Shown here: in pieces, positions 1 through 6,628 of the stretch
Position numbering within the stretch: position 1 is the first letter of the stretch
Layout of the letters: each line of letters opens with the position of its first letter
Assembly: GCA_027482985.1 (NCBI GenBank)
Contig: JAIXVO010000092.1
Location: 1-12,633, forward strand
Reading direction: 5' to 3'
From: Cyanobacteriota bacterium
Lineage (GTDB): Bacteria; Cyanobacteriota; Cyanobacteriia; Leptolyngbyales; Leptolyngbyaceae
DNA length: 12,633 nucleotides
The notes under the pieces: model-generated
Database searches by the model: none
What the model was told of the DNA's origin: nothing
The model's input: the letters and a program-made list of their open reading frames with translations, nothing else
Program-made: the position numbers and the translations under genes

Positions 1-52
1 ATCATAGATAGGGATTAATCAAGGCAAGCCATCATCCCTGGCTCAACACACC

Positions 53-1120
53 ATGACCTTACTGCTCGAATCTCCCCCCCAAACGTCCCGCCCGCTGCTG
101 GGTCAATCTTTAGCTGACCTGACTGAGTGGGTGCAGCAACAGGGCCAACCCGCCTACCGGGGTAAACAACTTCATCAGTGGATTTATGAACGTGGGGCGC
201 GATCGCTGGCGGACATTACCGTGTTTCCGAAACAGTGGCGGGCCGAGATGGCAACGACTGAGATCGGGCGATCGACAATTCATGTTCGCTCTGTCGCTCC
301 CGATGGCACCGTCAAGTTTTTGCTGCGTCTGAGTGATGGCCACATCATTGAAGCCGTCGGCATTCCTACTGAAAATCGGCTGACGGTGTGTGTGTCGTCG
401 CAAGTGGGTTGTCCCATGGGGTGCGATTTTTGCGCCACGGGGAAAGGTGGGTTTATCCGCAATTTAGCCACCCACGAAATTGTCGATCAAGTGCTGACGG
501 TGCAGGAAGATTTTCAGCGTCGAGTTAGCAACATTGTCTTTATGGGGATGGGCGAACCGCTGCTGAATCTTGATCACGTTGCCGCCGCCATTCGCTGTTT
601 GAATCAGGATATTGGCATTGGGCAACGCTCAATCACTGTTTCCACCGTTGGCATTCCGGGTCGCATCCGCCGCTTTGCCGAATTTGATTTTCAGGTGACG
701 CTGGCGGTCAGTCTCCATGCCTCCAACCAGGCGCAACGAGCCACCCTGATCCCCAGTGCCCATCATTACCCACTGGATGAACTCCTGGTCGAGTGTCGCG
801 AGTATGTGGAGCAGACGGGACGACGAGTGACGTTTGAATACATTCTGCTGGCGGAACTGAACGATCGCCCCGAACATGCCAGCGAATTAGCGGCTCATTT
901 ACGCGGGTTTCAAAGCCACGTGAACTTGATCCCCTATAACCCGATTCAGGAAGTAGACTACAAACGCCCGACCGAACAACGGGTACAGGCGTTTGTGGCA
1001 GGCTTAAAGCAACGTCATATTGCCGTGAGTGTGCGTTATTCGCGGGGGTTAGAAGCGGATGCGGCCTGTGGACAATTGCGCGCCTCCGCTCTGCGACCTG
1101 ATCCCAAGGCAACCGAGTAA
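53..1120 (+). CDS. rlmN: 23S rRNA (adenine-C2)-methyltransferase / tRNA A37 methyltransferase RlmN
   Basis: This is a radical-SAM enzyme that methylates C2 of A2503 in 23S rRNA and, in the known family, A37 of some tRNAs. The 355-residue length is normal for RlmN. The iron-sulfur motif CxxxCxxC is visible at C120, C124 and C127. C113 lies seven residues before it, and C339 sits in the closing AACGQL motif. These two match the conserved cysteine pair (C118 and C355 in E. coli) that separates RlmN from other radical-SAM methylases. The GMGEPL motif is near residue 185, and an N-terminal helical RNA-binding region covers about residues 15-65. The ATG at 53 is the first start after an in-frame TAG at 5-7, and no clear Shine-Dalgarno precedes it. 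About 14 residues follow the conserved AACGQL end, and they overlap the convergent zinc-ribbon gene. Function is inferred from strong family motifs. Confidence 0.97.
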   Translation: MTLLLESPPQTSRPLLGQSLADLTEWVQQQGQPAYRGKQLHQWIYERGARSLADITVFPKQWRAEMATTEIGRSTIHVRSVAPDGTVKFLLRLSDGHIIEAVGIPTENRLTVCVSSQVGCPMGCDFCATGKGGFIRNLATHEIVDQVLTVQEDFQRRVSNIVFMGMGEPLLNLDHVAAAIRCLNQDIGIGQRSITVSTVGIPGRIRRFAEFDFQVTLAVSLHASNQAQRATLIPSAHHYPLDELLVECREYVEQTGRRVTFEYILLAELNDRPEHASELAAHLRGFQSHVNLIPYNPIQEVDYKRPTEQRVQAFVAGLKQRHIAVSVRYSRGLEADAACGQLRASALRPDPKATE

Positions 1121-1287
1121 CCCGGCGCGTAGGCTTCGATCACTTTCCCGGTGCGATCGCAGGTAATCATCAAATAATCACAGTGGGCACATTGTGTCCG
1201 AATTAGTTGGTCATTGAGTAGATAGTGACGCTCTGCTGACTGACCGCAGTTAGGGCAATAAATTTCTATAAAATTAGCCAAATTCAT
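1036..1287 (-). CDS. Small zinc-ribbon protein with an unusual C-terminal tail
   Basis: This 83-residue protein has two CxxC knuckles (C11/C14 in CPNC and C33/C36 in CAHC) plus C43 in MITC, typical of a zinc ribbon. It then reads [12 protein letters not shown] recall similar short cyanobacterial proteins carrying this ending, some labelled PriA-like in databases. It is far too short to be a helicase, so no function is assigned. I chose the ATG at 1287 over one at 1320 because AAGG lies about 8 nt upstream and the zinc knuckle then starts near residue 10, while the upstream 11 residues are not family-like. Everything after YAPG (28 residues) is encoded inside the antisense strand of the rlmN 3' end. 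This suggests loss of an original stop codon near 1117. Confidence 0.78.
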   Translation of the reverse strand: MNLANFIEIYCPNCGQSAERHYLLNDQLIRTQCAHCDYLMITCDRTGKVIEAYAPGYSVALGSGRRAEARNCPQAASASNPRE

Positions 1288-1509
1288 GAAAAACCTTGAG
1301 TTAGGAATTGAGAAATACATTTGTAAAAGAAATTGATCATCCGCGATCGCAGTCTTCTATCAGCAGAGTAAAAAGAAATAAGCATTTAACCTTTGACCCA
1401 CCGCAGCCCTAACAAGCGTGGAAGAAATGGCTCAAAGGCTTGAGCTGTCTTGATCCCCGCGACAGTAGTATTATTACTTATGTTGAAAACGGATTCATGA
1501 AACTTTAGA

Positions 1510-1534
1510 GATAGTTTAGATTTCCTAAACTATC
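1510..1534. repeat. Perfect 10-bp inverted repeat downstream of exbD
   Basis: GATAGTTTAG at 1510-1519 and CTAAACTATC at 1525-1534 are perfect complements around a 5-nt loop. The element lies about 45 nt beyond the exbD stop on the minus strand, inside a 293-nt spacer that also holds one HIP1 site and no gene. It could be a weak terminator for exbB-exbD or an operator for the zinc-ribbon gene. It is AT-rich and no run of T follows it on the minus strand, so a classical terminator is not proven. Confidence 0.6.
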
Positions 1535-1580
1535 CCCATGCTTCTTTAAATATTAGTGGAAGTGTATTGCGTTACTCGCG

Positions 1581-2003
1581 TTAAACGGGTTCTACGGCTA
1601 AAGAGACGCGATCGCCCCCCGTCCGCTTCAACTGCGTCAGCACCTCGACCACTTCTTTATAGGCCAACTGTTGATCTGCCTTCAGCAGCACCGCCCCTCT
1701 GGGGTTTTGTTGCAAATACTGCCGAATGCCTGCCGCTACTTCACTTTCACTGGCAGGCTTCCCATTCACAATCAGGCGTTTGGAGCGACTCAGTTCCACC
1801 ACTAGCGGTTCCGGTAGGTTTTTGGCCGCAGCGGTTTCGGCATCTTTAACATCCGGCAGCGATAAATCAACCGATTGGATGCCCGTCAGCGTCATCGCCA
1901 CAATGATGAAAAACGTGAGGATCGTCATAATCACGTCCATCATTGGGATCAAATTAATTTCCGGCATCTGCGATCGCTGGTGTTGCCCCTTCAAGTACCG
2001 CAT
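1581..2003 (-). CDS. exbD: ExbD/TolR-family biopolymer transport protein
   Basis: This 140-residue protein is of normal length for ExbD. It is a single-pass inner-membrane protein that couples proton flow through an ExbB/TolQ channel to work at the outer membrane or cell wall. A short cytoplasmic N-terminus leads into EINLIPMMDVI and one membrane helix at about 18-42. D23 is the conserved protonatable aspartate of the family. The rest, about 45-140, is the periplasmic domain, including a LIVNGKP-like stretch. The start is supported by a perfect AGGAGG at 2011-2016, 7 nt before the ATG. Only 2 nt separate it from the exbB stop, so the two genes are certainly co-transcribed. ExbD and TolR cannot be separated from sequence alone. 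No tonB, tolA, tolB or pal gene is visible, so the system it serves is unknown. Confidence 0.93.
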   Translation of the reverse strand: MRYLKGQHQRSQMPEINLIPMMDVIMTILTFFIIVAMTLTGIQSVDLSLPDVKDAETAAAKNLPEPLVVELSRSKRLIVNGKPASESEVAAGIRQYLQQNPRGAVLLKADQQLAYKEVVEVLTQLKRTGGDRVSLAVEPV

Positions 2004-2005
2004 CC

Positions 2006-2695
2006 CTACACCTCCTGCCGACTGTAAGGCAATTCGGCGCGATCGCTAAAGGGATTCAGCCGTTGTTGCGGTTCGTACCACACCTGCCGATAAATCAGTT
2101 CCAACTCACTGCCCACTTTTGAGAAATAATCCATTTGCCGCGCCTGCAAAGACACTGAGATGCGGTAAATCGCCAGGGCAATAATCGCCACAATCATGCC
2201 GCCCGCCGTCGTAATCAACGCTTCCGCGATCCCGGTTGCCGCTTTCGAAAGATCAACCTTCGCCCCCCCACCAATATTCAGGTTCAGGAACGTCACAATC
2301 AGCCCCGTCACCGTGCCCAACAATCCCAGCAGCGGAGCCATGTTAATGGTCGTCTCCAGCAAGCGATCGCCCTGCCGCATCGTGGCAAATTCCTGATCCG
2401 CGCTCGCTTCCATGGCCAGGCGAAACGTTTCGGGACTTGCTTCCCGCAGCCGCAACGGGGCCAGCAAGAACCGCCCAATCGCCAAATCCTGTGCTTTTTC
2501 GGCAATCCCTTGAGCCGCCAGCAAATCGTACCGCGCCGCTTCCAACACATCATGGACAATTCGATCTTCGCGACGCAGTAACCGAAACCAGAACACCGCC
2601 CGATCCAGGGCACAAGCCAGAGTGATTACAGACAATCCGACGATAGGAATCATCACCGGACCGCCCTTTGCCAGCAGATCGAATAACGTGTTCAT
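2006..2695 (-). CDS. exbB: ExbB/TolQ/MotA-family proton channel protein
   Basis: This 229-residue inner-membrane protein belongs to the MotA/TolQ/ExbB family, whose members form a pentamer around the ExbD helix. Three membrane segments are visible at about 13-37, 117-140 and 158-180. A cytoplasmic loop of about 75 residues lies between the first and second, the typical ExbB topology. The diagnostic APLLGLLGTVTGLI lies at 120-133 and a TGIAEALITTAGG stretch at 154-166 leads into the third helix. The ATG at 2695 has no strong Shine-Dalgarno. It is the first gene of a two-gene operon with exbD 2 nt downstream. Upstream is a 390-nt spacer that should hold its promoter, but I cannot place one with confidence. 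Whether it energises TonB-type uptake or Tol-type envelope maintenance is open. Confidence 0.93.
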   Translation of the reverse strand: MNTLFDLLAKGGPVMIPIVGLSVITLACALDRAVFWFRLLRREDRIVHDVLEAARYDLLAAQGIAEKAQDLAIGRFLLAPLRLREASPETFRLAMEASADQEFATMRQGDRLLETTINMAPLLGLLGTVTGLIVTFLNLNIGGGAKVDLSKAATGIAEALITTAGGMIVAIIALAIYRISVSLQARQMDYFSKVGSELELIYRQVWYEPQQRLNPFSDRAELPYSRQEV

Positions 2696-3085
2696 GTACT
2701 CAGCAGGGGGTGGAAGGACAGAAGCTTGTTACATAACAATACATCCTGTAGTCAGCGTACCTGAGACCTTGATCACCAACGTTAAGAAGAGTTAAACAAA
2801 TTATTAAGCCTGTGAAATCAGTCCAGGTGCGCGATCGCTCCCACCGCAAAACCCTTCCTCCGCATCTCCGCATAGGCTTTCCCCCTTGTCCTAGCGATCG
2901 CCCAAGCAAGCCTCACCCTAATTCTCTGCTGAGGCCGTACAGCCGCCAGTCCCTACATGACCCCGCCCAAAGAGAGGATCGGTAGAAGTAGGGTTAATCA
3001 CTGATGTGACTTCCTGCCACACTACCCCATCGGATCACTAGAGTCTGGCAGAACAACGCCTCCTCCCCAGCCTGTCTGCCCACCG
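2696..3085. other. 390-nt intergenic region without a supported gene
   Basis: This spacer separates exbB from the end of the secreted-protein gene, both on the minus strand. It contains two HIP1 sites (near 2831 and 2893) and an AT-rich stretch around 2730-2815 where an exbB promoter would be expected, though no convincing -35/-10 pair is seen. An imperfect inverted repeat with CTGCCA near 3014 and TGGCAG near 3046 could fold downstream of the secreted-protein gene, but it lacks a T run. A 69-codon minus-strand reading frame here looks compositionally non-coding. No tRNA or recognisable small RNA was seen. Confidence 0.6.
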
Positions 3086-4129
3086 TCATCGTGTCCCAGG
3101 GACACCCGATGGCATCAGCGAGATCGGCACGCCTGTCGCACCCGACGCACCCCCAATAATTTGATCAGCTCGTTGTTCGCGATCTGAGGCCGTTGATGAA
3201 GCCGTGGGCGCGATCGCCACCTGTCGTCGATCGCCCTTAGTGCTGGGCCGTTCCGCGATCGCCCCATGCGTCTCCTGATAAGCCGTTAGCGCCTCCTCAA
3301 TCATCCCCATCCGGCGTTTTTGGTCATGGCGAATACTGGCCTCCTTGCCCATGTCATCATAGGCCCGTAGCCCCGGCGCATCCCAACCCCCGCGCGAGGC
3401 ATCCCAAAACGCCCAGATCCGCGCCTCTAGAATCGCCGCCTGTCCCGCCAAGCCTTTCTTGGTTTTCGCTTCCGCCAGTCGCTCAATATAGCCGCCCTCT
3501 TCCGTCACAGCGAGGGGCGCTTGATTAATCAAATCAATCCCATTCAACTCTTCTGCCAGGGTGAGCGGGGCAACTCCATGCTGATTCGCTTTTGCCAAGA
3601 GCACTGATTCATAAATTCGCTTAATTTTCGCCATCTGACGGCGATCGGCTTCATCCGCAGTCAGGTTTTCATTGTTGCCAAATTGATACGAGAACGTGCC
3701 CCGATTCCACACCCCATTTCCCGGATCAACGTGCCCTTCGTAGATATCCGTTTTCCCACCATCCGGTGCCCGTGTCCCTTCTGCCGCCCCCACCGTCCGC
3801 GCCACTACCGATTCCGAACCGCCGGCAAATAAATCTTCCCGGTTACTGGTCGCAGTGGCGGGCGATCGCAGCGAGTCCGGCGGCAAGTCTGATGCAGGCG
3901 CTGGGGGCGTTGGCGCAGTGGATGGCGAAGTCTGTGGGGGATCAAAGCTGAGGGCGATCGCGTCAGTGCCAGCAGCGGGAGGAGCAGTAGCAGTATCGAC
4001 AGGCATTTCAGTTTGCGCCAGTTCAGTCGCAGTCGCGGGGTCATCAGTCGCTTGGGCGGGAGTCAGCCAATCGGCCTGGGCGATCGCCGTTGCTGAAAGT
4101 CCTAAGGCCAGGGGGAGGAGGTGTTTCAT
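3086..4129 (-). CDS. Secreted protein with Pro/Thr-rich linker and conserved C-terminal domain, function unknown
   Basis: I do not recognise this 347-residue protein with certainty. It begins with a Sec-type signal peptide: K2, a hydrophobic core at 4-17 and a likely cut after AQA at 17-19. Residues about 28-98 form a disordered linker rich in proline, threonine and alanine, as in proteins that span the periplasm or peptidoglycan. A compact domain covers about 105-292. It starts with VGAAEGTR and continues with a block rich in Gly, Asp, Trp and Tyr (IYEGHVDPGNGVWNRGTFSY, 129-148). It ends with conserved-looking Trp/Arg/Asp helices at 230-285. There is no cysteine. The AEGT motif followed by a YxGH...GTFSYQ block recalls lysozyme-fold muramidases, in which the Glu would be catalytic (E117 here). 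That is only a hypothesis. The tail from 293 is low-complexity. The gene lies 9 nt after its upstream neighbour with no Shine-Dalgarno, suggesting translational coupling. Confidence 0.8.
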   Translation of the reverse strand: MKHLLPLALGLSATAIAQADWLTPAQATDDPATATELAQTEMPVDTATAPPAAGTDAIALSFDPPQTSPSTAPTPPAPASDLPPDSLRSPATATSNREDLFAGGSESVVARTVGAAEGTRAPDGGKTDIYEGHVDPGNGVWNRGTFSYQFGNNENLTADEADRRQMAKIKRIYESVLLAKANQHGVAPLTLAEELNGIDLINQAPLAVTEEGGYIERLAEAKTKKGLAGQAAILEARIWAFWDASRGGWDAPGLRAYDDMGKEASIRHDQKRRMGMIEEALTAYQETHGAIAERPSTKGDRRQVAIAPTASSTASDREQRADQIIGGASGATGVPISLMPSGVPGTR

Positions 4130-4138
4130 AAGGGGGGA

Positions 4139-4522
4139 TTAACGACGGAAGCTAAAGGTATATCCGGTGTAGGCATCCCCTGCATAGGTCACAATCAGCC
4201 AGGTTTGGGGATCAAAGGCGAGGGGGTAGGCTTCCCGGCGAGTCGTACTGTTGCCTTGCGTGGGAGCCAGTTGGCAATAAGGTGGCGGCACCACTTGCCG
4301 GACTTGAGTTGAGGTCGCGGTTTCCGGCAGGGTCACGAGTTGCGCCAGGCGATCGCGCGACAGTACGGCCTGCGGCTGAATCACCTGCTGACAACGGTCT
4401 GCTGGGGGGGACAATTTCGCCATCAAGGCTTGGGGTTCCATTAACAAACCCAGGGTTGCCACTAAAGTGCCGCCAGCCAACATATACTTAACGCCGGATT
4501 GCCATACTGGTTGTTCCATCAT
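4139..4522 (-). CDS. Small membrane-anchored or secreted protein with two cysteines, function unknown
   Basis: I do not recognise a named family. The 127-residue product has a hydrophobic segment at about 14-34 that could be a signal anchor or, ending in ALMA, a cleavable signal peptide. The mature part has only two cysteines, C44 and C83, a likely disulfide pair in an oxidising compartment. It ends with an aromatic block (AYPLAFDPQTW... AYTGYTFSF) that looks like a small beta-rich domain. The start is set by AGGAG at 4528-4532, placed 5 nt before the ATG at 4522. A second ATG at 4519 is equally possible, while a GTG at 4540 lies upstream of the Shine-Dalgarno and is unlikely. It is the first gene of an operon with the secreted protein 9 nt downstream, so the two probably work together in the periplasm or cell wall. 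Confidence 0.8.
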   Translation of the reverse strand: MMEQPVWQSGVKYMLAGGTLVATLGLLMEPQALMAKLSPPADRCQQVIQPQAVLSRDRLAQLVTLPETATSTQVRQVVPPPYCQLAPTQGNSTTRREAYPLAFDPQTWLIVTYAGDAYTGYTFSFRR

Positions 4523-4567
4523 CACGTCTCCTAAAGCCACGACTCACTCTTTGGCTAGATGCGAACA

Positions 4568-4595
4568 ATTGTACTATAGCCATGTCAAAATGCAA
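4568..4595 (-). promoter_or_regulatory. Probable sigma-70-type promoter of the small-protein/secreted-protein operon
   Basis: On the minus strand TTGCAT (4590-4595) and TACAAT (4568-4573) are separated by 16 nt, close to the -35/-10 consensus. A transcript starting near 4560 would carry a leader of roughly 40 nt before the AGGAG and ATG at 4522. A TTGACA also lies inside the spacer, but it is not correctly spaced from any good -10. Confidence 0.6.
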
Positions 4596-4668
4596 GCCCA
4601 GTTGCACCGTTTGCGGTCATGCTGATCGCCCCCAACAAAGCGCGATCGCCCGAAAATCAGACTTTTGC

Positions 4669-4698
4669 TTGACGGCATCGGAATAAATTTCGCATCAT
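4669..4698 (+). promoter_or_regulatory. Possible promoter of the APC permease gene
   Basis: TTGACG (4669-4674) and CATCAT (4693-4698), 18 nt apart, are the best -35/-10 pair before the permease start at 4726. The -10 is poor (four of six matches), so this is tentative. The divergent spacer 4523-4725 would then serve both transcription units. Confidence 0.3.
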
Positions 4699-4725
4699 GA
4701 GCGGTAACTTGCATCCCCAATCTTT

Positions 4726-6045
4726 ATGACACCCCATCCCGATGTTGAATCAGAAGCGGCACTCAAGCGTGTCTTTGGGTTGAGAACCCTAATCATTTAC
4801 GGGGTTGGCGATATTTTGGGAGCCGGAATTTACGCCGTAGTGGGTAAAATTGCCGGATTTTCCGGGTCAATGGTCTGGGCCTCCTTTTTAATCGCCATGA
4901 TCGTAGCCGCCCTGACCGCCCTCAGCTATGCCGAACTGGGCAGTCGTCTACCCAAAAGTGGCGGCGTGGCCTACTTTATTCATGAAGCCTTTCGCACCGA
5001 GTGGCTGTCGATGCTGGTGGGCTGGCTGATGTTTTGTACCTGCCTCGTGTCGATGGCAACCTTGTCGCTGGCGTTCGCGGGGTACCTGAATGCTTTTGCG
5101 CCCGTGATTCCCAGTTGGGCGATCGTGCTGGCCTTATTTGCTGGCTTGGCCTGGGTGAATTTTCGCGGCATGCAGGAATCCTCGGCAGTTAACATTGTTT
5201 GCACAACGTTAGAAGTCTCTGGCTTGATCATTGTGATTCTGGTATCAGCAGCCTACTTGGTGGGCGGGAGTGCCGCGCCCACGCCCGTTCCGCCTGCGAC
5301 CGCCGTCGGTTTGAGTGCGATTTTGCAAGGGGCAGCACTGGCCTTCTATGCCTTTGTCGGCTTCGAGGATATCGTGAATGTGGCGGAAGAGGTCAAAAAT
5401 CCAGAGCGCAATGTGCCCCGCGCGATTTTGATTGCCCTGGCGATCGCGGGTTGTATTTACATCCTGGTGTCCTGGCTAGCAACGCAAGTCCTCAGTCCAG
5501 CGGAGTTGAGCGCCTCGACTGCGCCTTTGCTAGATGTCGTGCGGCGGGCCCAACCCAACTTTCCAGAACTGATCTTTACCGTGATTGCCCTGTTCGCCGT
5601 GTTAAATACGGCTTTACTCAACTTTGTAACCGCATCCCGCCTGATGTTTGGCATGGCGCGAGAAGAACTCATCCCCGCCTGGTTTGGCAAACTTCACCCC
5701 GATCGCCTCACCCCTTACCGCACCTTCCTGGTGATTTTACCGATCGCGATTCTGCTGGCGCTCTCCGGCACCATTCAATTCTTGGCACAAACGACCGCCA
5801 CCCTAATTCTGGTGTTGTTTGTTCTCGTGAATCTGTCTCTCGTCGCGATTAAACGCCGCGAACCGGAAAATTCTGGGTTTCAAGTCCCCTGGGTCATCCC
5901 CGTGTTAGCAATAATCTCGAACTTAATTCTCGTAACTTTTGCCTCGCAAGCCAGCCATCTGCTTTCTCTAGCATTTGCGACTGTGGGGTTAATCCTGATT
6001 GGACTCAATCGCGCGATCGCCCGACCCCAGAAATCGTCCCTTTAG
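4726..6045 (+). CDS. APC-superfamily amino acid/polyamine permease
   Basis: This 439-residue integral membrane protein has about 12 predicted helices, the usual size for APC-family secondary transporters that move amino acids or amines with H+ or Na+ coupling. Helix 1 carries the broken-helix motif GVGDILGAGIYAVVG (26-40), which binds the substrate backbone in this fold. Helix 6 and the following loop show FYAFVGFEDIVNVAEEVKNP (207-226), the family's most recognisable signature. After it, the RLMFGMAREELIPAWF segment precedes helix 9. The ATG at 4726 has no Shine-Dalgarno, and an earlier ATG at 4697 is out of frame. The specific substrate cannot be read from sequence. The gene stands alone. 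A hairpin (6059-6087) follows directly, and a canonical terminator is about 360 nt further on. Confidence 0.92.
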   Translation: MTPHPDVESEAALKRVFGLRTLIIYGVGDILGAGIYAVVGKIAGFSGSMVWASFLIAMIVAALTALSYAELGSRLPKSGGVAYFIHEAFRTEWLSMLVGWLMFCTCLVSMATLSLAFAGYLNAFAPVIPSWAIVLALFAGLAWVNFRGMQESSAVNIVCTTLEVSGLIIVILVSAAYLVGGSAAPTPVPPATAVGLSAILQGAALAFYAFVGFEDIVNVAEEVKNPERNVPRAILIALAIAGCIYILVSWLATQVLSPAELSASTAPLLDVVRRAQPNFPELIFTVIALFAVLNTALLNFVTASRLMFGMAREELIPAWFGKLHPDRLTPYRTFLVILPIAILLALSGTIQFLAQTTATLILVLFVLVNLSLVAIKRREPENSGFQVPWVIPVLAIISNLILVTFASQASHLLSLAFATVGLILIGLNRAIARPQKSSL

Positions 6046-6372
6046 GCAAGGCTTGGTTTCCTCCTTTCTAATGAGGGTTAGGGAGGAGCGCTGTAGAGTC
6101 TGCTGTTTAGTTACTCCTGTATCCATTGACAAACAGCTGCTTAAGCTTGGCAATTGTCGCAGACACATCTTTTTGTAGCGATGAGTAACCTTATGCGGGT
6201 CACACCAGTTCTCGATACAGACCGCTAGACGTTGGTCGATCGGCACTTGCGCCTCGGCTGGCCGTGCCAGGAAAATCCCCGCATCCAAACTCAATTCCAA
6301 GTCTAAAAACCGCACGACCAACGGGCGCAGACAATGTAGATCGCAGCCCAGTTCAGCTTTACACTGTGTCAT
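5989..6372 (-). CDS. Hypothetical protein, possibly coding only in its N-terminal part
   Basis: This 127-codon frame has no recognised family. Residues 1-75 look protein-like: LRPLVVRFLDLELSLD, a PAEAQ segment, and RLAVCIENWCDP with several cysteines, suggesting a small soluble helical protein. Residues about 85-127 look compositionally random, and the last 57 nt are antisense to the permease 3' end. No Shine-Dalgarno precedes the ATG, which is about 30 nt beyond a plus-strand terminator. It may be a real small gene that lost its normal stop codon, or a chance frame in a long permease 3' untranslated region. Homologues covering residues 1-75 would settle this. Confidence 0.45.
   Translation of the reverse strand: MTQCKAELGCDLHCLRPLVVRFLDLELSLDAGIFLARPAEAQVPIDQRLAVCIENWCDPHKVTHRYKKMCLRQLPSLSSCLSMDTGVTKQQTLQRSSLTLIRKEETKPCLKGRFLGSGDRAIESNQD
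6059..6087 (+). other. Hairpin just after the permease stop
   Basis: TCCTCC (6059-6064) plus CTAA (6068-6071) pair with TTAG (6078-6081) plus GGAGGA (6082-6087), leaving a 3-nt TTT bulge and a 6-nt loop. It starts 13 nt after the permease stop. No T run follows, so it is more likely an mRNA-stabilising or processing stem than an intrinsic terminator. Confidence 0.45.
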
Positions 6373-6400
6373 GGCACAATAAAGCCTATTGAAATTCTAG

Positions 6401-6435
6401 AGAGCCTGATTCTAAGCCGTTTCAGGCTCTTTTTT
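6401..6435 (+). terminator. Intrinsic terminator, plus strand
   Basis: AGAGCCTGA (6401-6409) and TCAGGCTCT (6422-6430) form a 9-bp stem with a 12-nt loop, running directly into six T residues (6430-6435). The minus strand has no T run, so it works in one direction. The only upstream plus-strand gene is the permease, whose stop is about 360 nt away. Its transcript would therefore be antisense to the whole minus-strand ORF at 5989-6372, unless an unseen plus-strand RNA starts nearer. Confidence 0.8.
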
Positions 6436-6512
6436 GTCTCTAGCTTGACCTCTCATAAATAATCCAGGCTAGGACTCTGAAAAATTTCATAACTAATTGC
6501 TCGAACGGTCTT

Positions 6513-6602
6513 CACCCTCACCCTCTTAACTGGGGAGAGGGCACCGGACTGCAACCCCCCCCTGCGACAGTAGCCCCAACCAGGGGAGGGGTTGAGAGTG
6601 AG
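6513..6602. repeat. Palindromic intergenic repeat (small MITE- or REP-like)
   Basis: This 90-nt element starts with CACCCTCACCCTC and ends with GAGAGTGAG. The ends CTCACCCTC (6517-6525) and GAGAGTGAG (6594-6602) are inverted repeats with one mismatch. Inside, 6521-6541 forms a hairpin (CCCTCT with AGAGGG) and a second CCCC/GGGG-rich palindrome lies at 6574-6593. Its skewed CCCT/AGGG composition differs from the flanks, and it resembles CCCTC-type dispersed repeats common in cyanobacterial spacers. It lies just after rpsF and may help end that transcript. Mobility is inferred, as only one copy is in the window. Confidence 0.6.
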
Positions 6603-6628
6603 ATCAAACTGTCTCATGTAACCAGATG

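Noticed and set aside
708..1112. 134-codon minus-strand frame inside rlmN
   Set aside because: It lies wholly antisense to a gene with full RlmN motifs and has no recognisable domain.
1726..2049. 107-codon plus-strand frame over exbD and the exbB 3' end
   Set aside because: Shadow of two well-supported genes, with low-complexity Ser/Ile composition.
2748..2760. Possible NtcA site (GTA...TAC) upstream of exbB
   Set aside because: The spacer is 7 nt instead of the required 8, and no matching -10 sits at the expected distance.
2700..2909. 69-codon minus-strand frame upstream of exbB
   Set aside because: No Shine-Dalgarno or domain, composition rich in Arg, Gly, Trp and Cys, and it would fill the region expected to hold the exbB promoter.
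3091..3105. Perfect short palindrome GTGTCCC/GGGACAC
   Set aside because: Its 1-nt centre cannot form a normal hairpin loop, and it lies within the coding tail of the secreted protein. Probably chance.
3855..4142. 95-codon plus-strand frame opposite the secreted protein's linker
   Set aside because: Ala/Gly/Val-rich translation produced by the antisense of the Pro/Thr-rich linker. No start signal.
5199..5852. 217-codon plus-strand frame inside the permease gene
   Set aside because: Alternative frame of a clear APC permease. Its Arg/Cys/Gly-rich composition is typical of shadow frames in GC-rich DNA.
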